From NCBI GenBank assembly GCA_977017575.1, contig CDRNVI010000048.1:248001-312000 (forward strand): a stretch of DNA of 64,000 nt. The letters run 5' to 3'. Both the position numbers and the translations under genes were made by a program. Under the pieces are notes generated by a model that saw nothing but the letters and a program-made list of their open reading frames with translations, did no database searches and was not told the DNA's origin. This DNA comes from Paramoeba atlantica (taxonomy: Eukaryota > Discosea). This document shows, in pieces, positions 26,629 to 38,900 of this stretch (its first letter is position 1; each line of letters begins with the position of its first letter).

Positions 26629-26670
26629 CCCTAATCGTCTTGTTACCCTAGAGGACCATGCCTGTGGGCC

Positions 26671-29600
26671 CTACTCCCCTTCCAGGGGAGCTTGGGGGTC
26701 ACTGACGACTATCCGGGAGACCATCATGCGGGCCTGAGAGCGCATGAGTGTGACGTTAAGCTCTTTCAGAAGGTCATTTCGGGCTTGAGCATCCGTGAGA
26801 AGACCTTTTGACGAGTTGGCGCGCAGTGCTCCCACCTTCCATAAGACCGCCATTGCGCTTTTACTCCACGAGCCAAAAGACTCGACAACCATGGCCGTGA
26901 ACCCTAGTTGTGCTTCTTCTGCTTCTTGACGTTGTTTTTCCTTCGTTTCTGAGTAATGCTCGGCGAAAGACCCTGCAGCCACCCAGCTAGCATTCCGGAC
27001 AGAGTCCAAATACTTTGTTTGCTGTGCGTGGGTGACTGCGAAGTCTAGTACCATGCCTTTCCCTAGAGTGTACGTGGGGAGGAAAACGTCAGCCGGTCTG
27101 GTGAGACCCCCTCCTGGCCCCCGATTTCCTAGACTTTTTTCTCGCTGGGGAGCCATGTTGGCCTTGCTGCAAAAGGAGGCGAATTCTACACAAAGCGCAT
27201 TGTGCCGCGTGATGAGGCCATGTCCGTTCTTGCACAATAATGCATGCTCCCCATTTTTCTGTAGGGGTAGGGAACACCCGTTTGCTGTGCAGGGGCGGTC
27301 TTGGCCATAAATGTCCATGCCAAACCACCAGCGCGATAACGTGCGGAACTCGGTTGGTGTGAAAGCAAAACCTTTACTCCTTGAGGGCGTGACGAAGGCC
27401 CAGCTCCCAGCTCCCTTTCCTGACTGTGAAACCCATCGTGCTCGGGTGCGGGGGTCGGCCTGGCCGTAGGCTGTAGTGAATTCCTGCTGCGATATGGCTT
27501 GGCTCAGTTGCTGCTGCCGGGGTATAACCATTTCCGGCTCGGCCGTCTTATCCGCGTCCATGTTGTTGAGTATGTGTCGTGGGCGTTTGCTTCTCGAGGT
27601 GAGGTTGTGTCTTTGGCTGGACTCTGGATGTGGTTTATTCTGTTTCGGGATGCGTCCTGTACCGGGATCCACAAGTTCTACCCCCGCCTTTCTATTCACG
27701 TCCTGCACGGAAATGGTGAATCCCTCGGCTTCTGAAGGGTCCCAATCGTCTGCATCGGCGGCGTGCGCAACGGAGGAGACATATGCTGCTGTTGCGTGGA
27801 GGAGAGAAGACCTGAGACCAAAACCCCCGTTGCGCTTCTTACGTTGGATTTGGTCACGCGCGTGGGAATCCAGAAGGAAAAGTGCCCATTCCGCGGCTTT
27901 TAGAACATTTTCATCAAGGGAATTACAAAGCTCAGAAAGCGCATGAGGGGGTGTCGTGCGAAGTGCGTAGACCATTTGACAGAATCCAGTGCACTGCCGG
28001 ATGAGGGACATGGCTACTTGTGGGTCTCCTATGAAACCTATTGCGTCTAATGTTTCGCGTGCGGGCTCAATGGCTTCTGACCTGAGAAACTCCACGCAAT
28101 GCTCCGCTGACCCAATCGGGGAGCCCAAGATGTCGAAATTTCCATCAGTACGAGTTTTAGTCTTCGGTATCTCTGGAAATAATCCTGTGAGATGGGATGA
28201 AGCAGGCGGTGTTATTATCTCACATTTCGATGGGTTTAGGAAAAGTCCGCATCGGGAGCCAACATTGGAAAAAACATCGAGCGCCTTCCTGACCTCCTCA
28301 GCCTCCCCTATGAGTACCCCGTCATCTAGGTACCAAAGTTGAGTGTCTAGATTCGACCGAGACGATATTTCTTCTGTTACACTGGATAGTACTAGAGAGA
28401 AGAGAAGAGGGCCTAGTGGGTCTCCTTGTTGTACCCCCTCTGCCGAGGGTATGACATTGTCTCTGTAGGTAAGACAGCTCACGTTGGAGTAACACCACTC
28501 TACCCAAGGTGAGAGTTCGGGGAAATTTAAGCGCGTGGTTAGGGTGAGAACAGGCCTGCTGACGTTATTGAAAGCGTTTCTTAAGTCCACTTTGCAGAAG
28601 ACAAAATTGTCACTCCCCAGGTTATTGAGCATGGCTCTCCGGCAGAGGTGGATAACTCGTTCGGCTCCCGCGGGGGCTGCTACACCATATTGTCGCCCGT
28701 TGAACAGAGTACCCGCTTTCTCCTTTATCGAGATACATGCCGCCTTGCTTACGAGGCGTCTAAGGGTTTCACCCGCTGCGATTGGTCGAACATCGTCCTC
28801 GCCTTTTTCCAGGGCGCAGAGCCGGGCTCCAGCGTAGAATGATTGGACGTCTTGTGGCGCTTTTCCTTGAAGCATGTGGTTCACTAGTCGCGTGAGGGCC
28901 GAGAGAGGATTCACATCCTTGTCCACATGTTCCAAGATGGCTGCCTGGAGGTGCTCTGGACGAAGGCCCATCGTGCCGGCTGAAGATCCCCTGCGGAAGC
29001 TGACGATCGCTTTTTTGACCTCTGTTTCCTCTAGGTGTAGGGGGTTGCCCTCGATCGGTGGTAGATCATTCTGCAAGGGATTTTCGTGTGGGTCTGGATG
29101 CTTCTCCAAGAGCTTTTCGAGGGTATCTGCATTGTCTGGCGCCATGGGGGCTGCGGTTAGGGCTGCCATTCCCCTGGAAAATTCCCCCTGGCGGGCCAAG
29201 AGTTCGGCTCGAATTGCCGCTCTGTCTGCATCGATTTCGGAGTCGCGTGATCTGGAGCGCTTTTTATAATGATCCCTCTGGGCATCTTCCCATAGCAAGA
29301 GGTACTCCCCCGCTAGCCACAGTTTCATGCGGTTTTCGACGTACGTAGAGTATGATGTGTGGCCTTTGCGACCGCCTCGGAAAGGTGCTGGTAGGACACA
29401 CTTAGGGAGCATTGCGAGAAGTGTCCATGCCTCTACCGTGTTTTCCTTCACTGCGGATGTCAAGGATTGCGTGAGGATGCTCGCCCAGAGGAATCTGCAA
29501 CAGTGTGGAACGTCTTTGCAGGTACTCATGGGAAGTGCGCAGATGGAGCCGAGTGATGGCAAATTGTCTGTTGGATTTTCTTCTGCGTTTTGGGGACGTG

Positions 29601-30261
29601 CCGTTGGTGGGGCTAATGACCGTCCGGAATTGTTGCGGCCCCTGCAGTTTTTGGGGTGAGACTTGAGCTTGTTCTTGGCGTAGTGTCTGCCACAATCTCT
29701 GCAGAGGAATCTTCCCTCTCCCTCCCACCACTCGTTTGGAATGTTTTTGCCGTGTCGATGAGCTACATGGTGATAAAATGCCTGCCATTTTCCGCTATGT
29801 GGTGGGGTTTTCCACGTACATCCTTCTGCTGGGCATTGACGTTCTACATCCTTCTGCTGCGTATTGGCGTTGTGGTATGTGGTAGGGGCAGAATCAGTAT
29901 TCTTGCGCTTTGTAGCCTTAGTTGGAGAGAAAATGTGGGCGGATGAGGCCTCCGAAGTAATTCCCACGTTGTTTGCCACGACAAGGGAGTGATTTGTCTC
30001 TTCGTCCGCGGTCATTCTGCCTGTGTCCGGTGTAGGTTCCTCTGCCGCGATCTTGTAGGCTCTTTCGGTCCAGTGTTTAGGTACGTTTTCGGGGATAGGT
30101 GTCGTATACAAAAGTTCATTGTAGGTGCTTTGGCCGGAAATCAGGTGAGCGTTTCCTGCGAATTGGTCCCAATCTCCGGGTTTGTGTGACATTTGTTCCT
30201 GGCGAAAAGAGTCATCATCCATTGGTAACGCGTTGGCATCAAAGGAATCATCGGGCGGCAT
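26671..30261 (-). CDS. RLE-A1 polyprotein: zinc fingers, reverse transcriptase, restriction-like endonuclease
   Basis: 1196 residues, uninterrupted. Acidic N-terminus. Finger 1 around Cys143, Cys148, His165, His170; finger 2 Cys187, Cys190, His202, Cys206; these probably bind target DNA. RT: conserved L-R-P-E-H-L-Q (433-439), motif A with Asp559 (C-K-V-D-L-R-N-A-F-N-N), motif B 609-623 (G-V-Q-Q-G-D-P-L-G-P), motif C Y-L-D-D 644-647, S-K-C-E-I-I 678-683, L-G-S-P-I-G-S 712-718. Knuckle: Cys991, Cys996, His1006, Cys1010. Nuclease: Arg1055, Asp1058, Asp1073, Lys1083. Architecture matches R2/CRE-type elements that nick DNA and reverse-transcribe from the nick. Start is the first ATG after the leader. 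Compared with copies 2-4 it differs at two residues near 773 and 796 (His for Gln, Leu for Pro). All catalytic residues are present, so it may be active. Confidence 0.93.
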   Translation of the reverse strand: MPPDDSFDANALPMDDDSFRQEQMSHKPGDWDQFAGNAHLISGQSTYNELLYTTPIPENVPKHWTERAYKIAAEEPTPDTGRMTADEETNHSLVVANNVGITSEASSAHIFSPTKATKRKNTDSAPTTYHNANTQQKDVERQCPAEGCTWKTPPHSGKWQAFYHHVAHRHGKNIPNEWWEGEGRFLCRDCGRHYAKNKLKSHPKNCRGRNNSGRSLAPPTARPQNAEENPTDNLPSLGSICALPMSTCKDVPHCCRFLWASILTQSLTSAVKENTVEAWTLLAMLPKCVLPAPFRGGRKGHTSYSTYVENRMKLWLAGEYLLLWEDAQRDHYKKRSRSRDSEIDADRAAIRAELLARQGEFSRGMAALTAAPMAPDNADTLEKLLEKHPDPHENPLQNDLPPIEGNPLHLEETEVKKAIVSFRRGSSAGTMGLRPEHLQAAILEHVDKDVNPLSALTRLVNHMLQGKAPQDVQSFYAGARLCALEKGEDDVRPIAAGETLRRLVSKAACISIKEKAGTLFNGRQYGVAAPAGAERVIHLCRRAMLNNLGSDNFVFCKVDLRNAFNNVSRPVLTLTTRLNFPELSPWVEWCYSNVSCLTYRDNVIPSAEGVQQGDPLGPLLFSLVLSSVTEEISSRSNLDTQLWYLDDGVLIGEAEEVRKALDVFSNVGSRCGLFLNPSKCEIITPPASSHLTGLFPEIPKTKTRTDGNFDILGSPIGSAEHCVEFLRSEAIEPARETLDAIGFIGDPQVAMSLIRQCTGFCQMVYALRTTPPHALSELCNSLDENVLKAAEWALFLLDSHARDQIQRKKRNGGFGLRSSLLHATAAYVSSVAHAADADDWDPSEAEGFTISVQDVNRKAGVELVDPGTGRIPKQNKPHPESSQRHNLTSRSKRPRHILNNMDADKTAEPEMVIPRQQQLSQAISQQEFTTAYGQADPRTRARWVSQSGKGAGSWAFVTPSRSKGFAFTPTEFRTLSRWWFGMDIYGQDRPCTANGCSLPLQKNGEHALLCKNGHGLITRHNALCVEFASFCSKANMAPQREKSLGNRGPGGGLTRPADVFLPTYTLGKGMVLDFAVTHAQQTKYLDSVRNASWVAAGSFAEHYSETKEKQRQEAEEAQLGFTAMVVESFGSWSKSAMAVLWKVGALRANSSKGLLTDAQARNDLLKELNVTLMRSQARMMVSRIVVSDPQAPLEGE

Positions 30262-30303
30262 GGTGCGACCCTAGTAAGCAATAAAGAGAAAGAAAAATTA
30301 ATT

Positions 30304-30336
30304 CAACAAGGTACAGAAACTGTATCTTTATCGTTA

Positions 30337-30339
<3 letters not shown>
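30304..30339 (-). other. Spliced leader of A1 copy 1
   Basis: Full SL followed by AATTAATTTTTC; upstream, a single base (30340) then the next tail. Confidence 0.88.
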
Positions 30340-30340
<1 letters not shown>

Positions 30341-30370
<30 letters not shown>

Positions 30371-30929
30371 GCGAAAATGCATACAGTTCATACACGTACA
30401 TAATTATTAACAAACCCTATTCAAATATAATCCCTCCTGAATTTCAATCCGTAAACTTTTAATCTTTTTTTTTATTTTTATTAAACAAGCAATCAAATTA
30501 GCAATTTCACATGTTGTAGCCCAAAACTAGTAATTCAACCTGCCTTAAGTTATTTATGATTTTGATAACAATAATAATAAAAAGAAGCAATTTATGCCCA
30601 ATTCATTCGCGCGTTCCGGACCGGGTCTTTCGACCACTCCTCGGCCTGACTTGTGAACCCTTCCCTTGTTATATGGGAGGGCGCAGGCGCGGGCTTGTGC
30701 CGACAGCGGCACGGTCGCGAAACAGGGTGCTGGCCGACGGGGAGGAAGTTTTAGTTCCCGACCCATGTCCTACCTCACTTGGAGTACCTAGCCCTTGAGG
30801 GCTAGGCGTGAGCATAGACCCTGCCGGCATCGACCAGCATCCAGGCCAGCCATCTATGAGGGCGCAAACGTGGGTCTGTGCTGACTGCCGTCCGGTCAGG
30901 AAACGTTTACTCCCCCAAGCAAGAAAAAG
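30341..30929 (-). mobile_element. RLE 3' UTR fragment, 5'-truncated
   Basis: Tail 30341-30368, then about 110 bp of unique A/T-rich 3' end (30369-30480) not seen in other copies, then A-type 3' UTR with the hairpin domain in its TGCCG/CGGCA form (30700-30717). No ORF remains. Truncated at the T-run 30930-30949. Confidence 0.75.
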
Positions 30930-31493
30930 TTTTTTTTTTTTTTTTTTTTGCAATTAATAAGGGGGGAGAAGTATGAATCGCGGCATTGCCTCTATAATTT
31001 GATCCAGTAGACGAACCAAGTACATAGTAGGTCCATTAGGGGGGTATATGAATTTAAAACAAGCAATCAAATTAGCAATTCTTTTCATTTCCACAGAAGT
31101 ATATTTTCTTTTTCTTTTTTCTCAGCCCAAAACTAGCAATTCAATCTCCCCTAAGTATATACGACAAATAAGACACAGTAAAAATAAAAACAAGCAATCC
31201 AGACCCAATCCATTCGCGCGTTCCGGACCGGGTCTTTCGACCACTCCACGGCCTGACTTGTGAACCCTTCCCTTGCTATACGGGAGGGCGCAGGCGCGGG
31301 CCTGTGTCGACAGCGACACGGTCACGAAACAGGATGCTGGCCGACGGGGAGGAGATTCACTACCCGTGTACTACCTCACTTGGGGTACCTAGCCCTCGCG
31401 GGCTAGGCGTGAGCATAGTCTCTGTCGACCCGGCCAGCACCCGCCCTGGATATTATGGCGTCTTCGTGCTGAAACTGGACTGTCAGTAGAGGC

Positions 31494-34400
31494 TTAAGCC
31501 TCTACCAAAGGATCCGCTGGGTCCTCTACGCGGATGCGCGAAACCATCATCCTGGCTTGAGAACGCATTAGCGTCACGTTCAGATCTGTTAGGAGATCGT
31601 TTCGCGCTTGGTCTCGTGAAAGGAGCCCTTTGGATGCATTCGCCCGTTGGGTTCCGATGTCCCGGAGTAACGCTAGCGCACTCTCGCTCCAGGAACCAAA
31701 GGATTCCACCACCATCGCTGTGAAGAGGTGTCCTGCTTTTTCTGCTTCTTGTCGCTGTCGCGCCTTGGTCTCCGCGAAGTGCTCGGCAAAAGACCCCGGG
31801 GTCACCCAGCTAGCATTGTGGACTGAGTCCAAATACTTTGTTTGCTGTGCGTGAGTGACCGCAAAATCTAGGACCATGCCTTGCGCTAAAGATCCTTTGG
31901 CGATGGAGGCAGTTGGCAGAAATACGTCTGCTGGTCTCGTGAGAGCCAGAACCCCGATTTCCCAAACTCTTCTCTCTCTGTGGCGCCAGGAAGGCTCTGC
32001 TGCAGAACGATGTAAATTGTTGGGCCAGAGCGTTGTGCCGTGAGATGATACCATGGCCGTTCTTGCAGAGCAAAGCGTGCTCTCCATTCTTGAGCAAGGG
32101 AAGGGTGCACCCGTCAGCTGGGCAAGGCCGATCTTCGGGGAAGACGTCCATGCCTAGCCACCAGCGTGTTAGGGTACGAAACTCCGTGTGGGTGAAAGCG
32201 TAGCCTCTGGTCTTGGAGGGAGTTGCGAAAGCCCAGTTTCCGGCCCCTTTTCCGGACTGCGAGATCCATCGCGCCCGCGTTCTTGCGTCTGCCTTTGAAT
32301 ATGCCGTTTGAAATTCCCTATCCGAGATAGCTTGGCTGAGATGTTTTTGCCTCGGGATGATCTTTTCCTGATCCGTCGAGACCGGGAGAAGGGCGTGATT
32401 GAGGGATTGTGCGAGTTTTCTTTTCGATGGGCGGGAAAGGATGCTCCGATTTGCATGATATTCACCAGGCACACTAGGTTTGGTAATGCGTCCAGTGTAT
32501 GGATCAACCAGATCAGTCCCAACTTTGTCATTTATGTCATGTGCTGAGCTGGAAAATCCCTCAGCTTCTGTGGGGTCCCAGTTGTCCAAGCTAGCGGCGT
32601 GCGCGACGGAAGAAACGTAGGCTGCTGACTGGTGGAGAATTGATGAGCGAAGTCCGAACCCGCCGTGGCGTTTTGGTCGTTGTATTTGGTCGCGAGCGGC
32701 GACGCCTAAGGGAGAAATTGCGTGCTCCACGGCCTGGACTAGATGAGAGTCAAGTTTTTGGCATAATTCTCCAAGGGCTTGGGGAGGAGTGGTGCGCAGT
32801 GCGTACACCATCTGACAAAACCCCGAACATTGCCGTATTAGTGCGAGAGCTATTTGGGGATCTTCTAACACAGCAGTAGCTTCTAATGTTTCGCGGGCTG
32901 GTTCAATCGCGTGTGTCATGAGAAACTCCGCACAGTGTTCCGCAGAGCCTATTGGGCTTCCAAGAATGTCGAAGTTCCCGTCGTACCGTATTTTATCACT
33001 GGGGATGTCAGGAAAGAAAACGGAGGTATGAGCTGATGCTGGGGGGGTAATGATCTCGCACTTGGAGAGATTCAGGAAGAGTCCCCACTTCGGTCCTATC
33101 TCGTCGAGGACGTCTAGGGCTTTACGGACTTCTTTGGGCTCACCTACAAGCACACCGTCATCTAAATACCATAATTGTGTTCGTAGGTTAGAATTTGATG
33201 CAATTTCTTCTGTTACCTCTGCTAACACCAAGGAGAAGAGGAGTGGGCCCAGAGGGTCTCCTTGTTGCACTCCTTCTGCCGAGGGGATAAAATCATTGCC
33301 GAATGTGAGACAGCTGTGATTGGCATAACACCATTCTACCCATGGGGATAGTTCAGGGAAATGCTTTCGTGTGAGAAAGATGAAGACGGGTCGGCTCACG
33401 TTATTAAAGGCGTTCCGAAGATCCACCTTACAGAACGTTATGTTCTCATTTTCTTCATTATTTCTCATTAGACGGCGACAAAGGTGTATCACTCTTTCCG
33501 CCCCAGCAGACGCTGCGACCCCGTATTGACGACGTCCAAAGAAGGATCCTGCTTTTTCTTTTATCGAAAGGCACACTGCCTTGCTCACCAGGCGTCTAAG
33601 GGTTTCCCCCGCAGCGATAGGCCGCACGTCATCTTCCCCTTTTTCGAGTGCGCATAGCCGTGCCCCTGCAAAAAAAGGTTGCACTTCGTCTGCGGCTTTG
33701 CCAGCTAGGAGATGGTTTACGAAGGAAGTGAGCGTCGTAAGAGGATTCATATTCTGGTCGACGTGCTCTTGAAGCGCTGTTTGGAGGTGTTCAGGCCGGA
33801 GCCCCATAGTCCCAGCAGAGGATCCGCGACGGAAGGTATCTACTGCTTTTCTCACCTCGGATTCGTCCAGTTTTAAAGCTTCTTCTTCCAGGGGAGGTAG
33901 GGGGCACGAGATGGGATTACCATGGGGGCTAGGGTGTTTTTCCTGCAGCTTTAGCAGGGTTTCCTCGCTGTATGGTGCAAGTGGAGCTGCAGTAAGGGCA
34001 GCCATGCCTCGGGAAAATTCTCCTTGGCGAACCAGAATTTCAGCCCGTATTGCAGCCTTGTCTTCTTCACCCTCAATCTCATTATTCGGCACTTTTGAGC
34101 GCTTCCTGTCATGCTCCGAATTTGCTTGGGCCCATAGGGTGGTATATTGGCCTTGTATCCAAAGTTCCATTCGCTTTGAGATGTAGGAGGTATAGGACTT
34201 GTGAGCTTTGCGGCCTCCTCGGTACGGGGCTGGTAGGACGCATTTCGGAAGCAAGGCAAGAAGGGTCCAGGCTCTCAGTGAGTTTTCGTTTACCGCGGTG
34301 GAGAGGGCTGCGGTAAAAATTCTGGTCCACAGATATCGACATCGGTGTGGGACATCCTTGCACGTGCTTATTTGAGTCGTGCAAACTTCCTCTAGGGACG

Positions 34401-35289
34401 GTAGACTATGCGTACCTTGTATATCGTACATGGCTTCCCCGGACTCTGACAGCTGTGAAGGCTGCTGTGGTTGTGAGGGCGGCTGCGAGGAGGGTGGTGT
34501 AGATTGCATTTTACAATGATTCAAATGAGAAGTTTTCTTGCTAATATCGTAATGACGACCGCATGCGTCGCAGAGAAATCGTCCTTCCTTTGTCCACCAG
34601 TCATTGGGTATGTTATTTCCGTGTCGGTAAGCAACGTGGTTGTAGTACGACTGCCATTGACCTCCATGGGCACGAGTTTTCCAAATACAGTTTTCTGCGG
34701 GGCACTCCCTTTGTGTCGGACGGTTTTGGGAAGATGGAAACGTGAGAACTGCTTCGCTCGTCGAAGGTGGGATTTCAAGGGAAGTTCCTTGTACTATTTG
34801 GCGTGGAGAGTTGTTTTCGGGGTTATGTTCCGTCGCTTCCCCTTTTCGAGGTGTAGCTGGTTCGCGCGCTTTTCGATGAGACTTTACGATTCCCCGATTC
34901 CCTTTGACGCTTGGGGGTGTGGAAGATGGTTGGCATCGAGTAAACTTTTTAGTGATAGTGTTGCTATCAGATTGCGTTTTTTGGTGTCCATGATGTAATC
35001 TGATGACTCGTGAGTGGTTTGTTTCCTCATCGCTACTATCTACCTGTCCCGTATCATGTGTCTGGTTCTCAGTTGAGATCAAGGCGGCGTTCATGTTCCA
35101 TTCTTCCGGAATGTTCGCAGGAATAGGGGTCGTGTAGAGCAATTCGTTGTACGTACTCCGTTGCTTAATGAGATGTGCGTTTCCAGCAAACTGGTCCCAG
35201 GATCCTCTATTGTGTACTGCTTCCTCTTGTAAAAATGAATCGTCGTCCATCGGCGGAGGTGAGGCTTTGAGAAGATCGTTTTCAGACAT
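31494..35289 (-). pseudogene. RLE-A2 polyprotein, frameshifted in the endonuclease
   Basis: Same architecture as A1 with a longer, Ser/Pro-rich N-terminal linker (fingers near residues 196-223 and 240-259) and Y-L-D-D near 710. A 5-base deletion near 31945-31952, relative to the intact copy at 40187-43987 (GAGAGCCAGAACC against GAGAGCCCCCCCAGGACC on the plus strand), shifts the frame just before R-P-A-D-V-F. The nuclease is therefore lost from the main frame, which continues to 31810. Other differences from copy 2 are scattered single residues, e.g. A-A-D-E-V for A-P-D-E-V. Confidence 0.9.
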
Positions 35290-35335
35290 GAGAAAGAACC
35301 GCGTACCTGGAAAAGATGAAATAAAGAAAATAATT

Positions 35336-35371
35336 CAACAAGGTACAGAAACTGTATCTTTATCGTTAAAG
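35336..35371 (-). other. Spliced leader of A2 copy 1
   Basis: Full SL followed by AATTATTTTC; four bases (AGTC) lie between it and the next T-run. Confidence 0.88.
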
Positions 35372-35375
35372 AGTC

Positions 35376-35509
35376 TTTTTTTTTTTTTTTTTTTTTTTTT
35401 TGCAATTAATAAGGGGGGAGAAGTATGAATCGCGGCATTGCCTCTATATTTTGACCCAGTAGACGAACCAAGTAGGTCCATTGGGGGGGGGGTATACGAG
35501 TTGAAAACT

Positions 35510-35511
<2 letters not shown>
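35376..35511 (-). mobile_element. Very short RLE 3' end scrap
   Basis: Tail 35376-35401 plus about 110 bp of A1-type 3' end, truncated after a G-run and GTATACGAGTTGAAAACTC, directly against the T-run of A1 copy 2. Confidence 0.75.
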
Positions 35512-35542
<31 letters not shown>

Positions 35543-35981
35543 GGGGGGGGGGGTATACGAATTGAAAACAAACAATCAAATTAGCAATTCTTTTTCTGTC
35601 CACAGATGTACCTTTTTTCTCAGCCCAAAACTAGCAATTTAGTCTCCCCTAAGTATATACTACAAACAAGAAAAACAGTAAAAATTAAAACAAGCAATCC
35701 ATGCCCAATCCATTCGCGCGTTCCGGACCGGGTCTTTCGACCTCTCCACGGCCTGACTTGTGAACCCTTCCCTTGTTATATGGGAGGGCGCAGGCGCGGG
35801 CCTGTGTCGACAGCGACACGGTCGCGAAACAGGATGCTGGCCGACGGGGAGGAGATTCACTGCCCGTGTACTACCTCACTTGGGGTACCTAGCCCTCGCG
35901 AGCTAGGCGTGAGTATAGACTCTGTCGACGCGACCAGCACCCTAATCGTCTTGTTACCCTAGAGGACCATGCCTGTGGGCC

Positions 35982-38900
35982 CTACTCCCCTTCCAGGGGA
36001 GCTTGGGGGTCACTGACGACTATCCGGGAGACCATCATGCGGGCCTGAGAGCGCATGAGTGTGACGTTAAGCTCTTTCAGAAGGTCATTTCGGGCTTGAG
36101 CATCCGTGAGAAGACCTTTTGACGAGTTGGCGCGCAGTGCTCCCACCTTCCATAAGACCGCCATTGCGCTTTTACTCCACGAGCCAAAAGACTCGACAAC
36201 CATGGCCGTGAACCCTAGTTGTGCTTCTTCTGCTTCTTGACGTTGTTTTTCCTTCGTTTCTGAGTAATGCTCGGCGAAAGACCCTGCAGCCACCCAGCTA
36301 GCATTCCGGACAGAGTCCAAATACTTTGTTTGCTGTGCGTGGGTGACTGCGAAGTCTAGTACCATGCCTTTCCCTAGAGTGTACGTGGGGAGGAAAACGT
36401 CAGCCGGTCTGGTGAGACCCCCTCCTGGCCCCCGATTTCCTAGACTTTTTTCTCGCTGGGGAGCCATGTTGGCCTTGCTGCAAAAGGAGGCGAATTCTAC
36501 ACAAAGCGCATTGTGCCGCGTGATGAGGCCATGTCCGTTCTTGCACAATAATGCATGCTCCCCATTTTTCTGTAGGGGTAGGGAACACCCGTTTGCTGTG
36601 CAGGGGCGGTCTTGGCCATAAATGTCCATGCCAAACCACCAGCGCGATAACGTGCGGAACTCGGTTGGTGTGAAAGCAAAACCTTTACTCCTTGAGGGCG
36701 TGACGAAGGCCCAGCTCCCAGCTCCCTTTCCTGACTGTGAAACCCATCGTGCTCGGGTGCGGGGGTCGGCCTGGCCGTAGGCTGTAGTGAATTCCTGCTG
36801 CGATATGGCTTGGCTCAGTTGCTGCTGCCGGGGTATAACCATTTCCGGCTCGGCCGTCTTATCCGCGTCCATGTTGTTGAGTATGTGTCGTGGGCGTTTG
36901 CTTCTCGAGGTGAGGTTGTGTCTTTGGCTGGACTCTGGATGTGGTTTATTCTGTTTCGGGATGCGTCCTGTACCGGGATCCACAAGTTCTACCCCCGCCT
37001 TTCTATTCACGTCCTGCACGGAAATGGTGAATCCCTCGGCTTCTGAAGGGTCCCAATCGTCTGCATCGGCGGCGTGCGCAACGGAGGAGACATATGCTGC
37101 TGTTGCGTGGAGGAGAGAAGACCTGAGACCAAAACCCCCGTTGCGCTTCTTACGTTGGATTTGGTCACGCGCGTGGGAATCCAGAGGGAAAAGTGCCCAT
37201 TCCGCGGCTTTTAGAACATTTTCATCAAGGGAATTACAAAGCTCAGAAAGCGCCTGAGGGGGTGTCGTGCGAAGTGCGTAGACCATTTGACAGAATCCAG
37301 TGCACTGCCGGATGAGGGACATGGCTACTTGTGGGTCTCCTATGAAACCTATTGCGTCTAATGTTTCGCGTGCGGGCTCAATGGCTTCTGACCTGAGAAA
37401 CTCCACGCAATGCTCCGCTGACCCAATCGGGGAGCCCAAGATGTCGAAATTTCCATCAGTACGAGTTTTAGTCTTCGGTATCTCTGGAAATAATCCTGTG
37501 AGATGGGATGAAGCAGGCGGTGTTATTATCTCACATTTCGATGGGTTTAGGAAAAGTCCGCATCGGGAGCCAACATTGGAAAAAACATCGAGCGCCTTCC
37601 TGACCTCCTCAGCCTCCCCTATGAGTACCCCGTCATCTAGGTACCAAAGTTGAGTGTCTAGATTCGACCGAGACGATATTTCTTCTGTTACACTGGATAG
37701 TACTAGAGAGAAGAGAAGAGGGCCTAGTGGGTCTCCTTGTTGTACCCCCTCTGCCGAGGGTATGACATTGTCTCTGTAGGTAAGACAGCTCACGTTGGAG
37801 TAACACCACTCTACCCAAGGTGAGAGTTCGGGGAAATTTAAGCGCGTGGTTAGGGTGAGAACAGGCCTGCTGACGTTATTGAAAGCGTTTCTTAAGTCCA
37901 CTTTGCAGAAGACAAAATTGTCACTCCCCAGGTTATTGAGCATGGCTCTCCGGCAGAGGTGGATAACTCGTTCGGCTCCCGCGGGGGCTGCTACACCATA
38001 TTGTCGCCCGTTGAACAGAGTACCCGCTTTCTCCTTTATCGAGATACATGCCGCCTTGCTTACGAGGCGTCTAAGGGTTTCACCCGCTGCGATTGGTCGA
38101 ACATCGTCCTCGCCTTTTTCCAGGGCGCAGAGCCGGGCTCCAGCGTAGAATGATTGGACGTCTTGTGGCGCTTTTCCTTGAAGCATGTGGTTCACTAGTC
38201 GCGTGAGGGCCGAGAGAGGATTCACATCCTTGTCCACATGTTCCAAGATGGCTGCCTGGAGGTGCTCTGGACGAAGGCCCATCGTGCCGGCTGAAGATCC
38301 CCTGCGGAAGCTGACGATCGCTTTTTTGACCTCTGTTTCCTCTAGGTGTAGGGGGTTGCCCTCGATCGGTGGTAGATCATTCTGCAAGGGATTTTCGTGT
38401 GGGTCTGGATGCTTCTCCAAGAGCTTTTCGAGGGTATCTGCATTGTCTGGCGCCATGGGGGCTGCGGTTAGGGCTGCCATTCCCCTGGAAAATTCCCCCT
38501 GGCGGGCCAAGAGTTCGGCTCGAATTGCCGCTCTGTCTGCATCGATTTCGGAGTCGCGTGATCTGGAGCGCTTTTTATAATGATCCCTCTGGGCATCTTC
38601 CCATAGCAAGAGGTACTCCCCCGCTAGCCACAGTTTCATGCGGTTTTCGACGTACGTAGAGTATGATGTGTGGCCTTTGCGACCGCCTCGGAAAGGTGCT
38701 GGTAGGACACACTTAGGGAGCATTGCGAGAAGTGTCCATGCCTCTACCGTGTTTTCCTTCACTGCGGATGTCAAGGATTGCGTGAGGATGCTCGCCCAGA
38801 GGAATCTGCAACAGTGTGGAACGTCTTTGCAGGTACTCATGGGAAGTGCGCAGATGGAGCCGAGTGATGGCAAATTGTCTGTTGGATTTTCTTCTGCGTT

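Larger units (their letters stand above)
26107..30339 (-). mobile_element. RLE-A1 retrotransposon, copy 1, full length
   Basis: T-run 26107-26139 (poly(A) tail), 3' UTR to 26670, one 1196-codon ORF, a 42-nt leader and the spliced leader (30304-30339). The leader keeps a pyrimidine tract ending in ACTAG at about 30272, a possible trans-splice acceptor just before the ATG. Confidence 0.92.
30930..35371 (-). mobile_element. RLE-A2 retrotransposon, copy 1, full length with one frameshift
   Basis: Tail 30930-30949, 3' UTR to 31493, ORF 31494-35289, leader with the pyrimidine tract ending TTTTCCAG (about 35308), and SL 35336-35371. Confidence 0.9.

Noticed and set aside
27476-27946. Long plus-strand open frames opposite the RLE ORFs
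   Set aside because: They recur at the same place in each copy only because the ORFs on the other strand are conserved; no recognisable domain.
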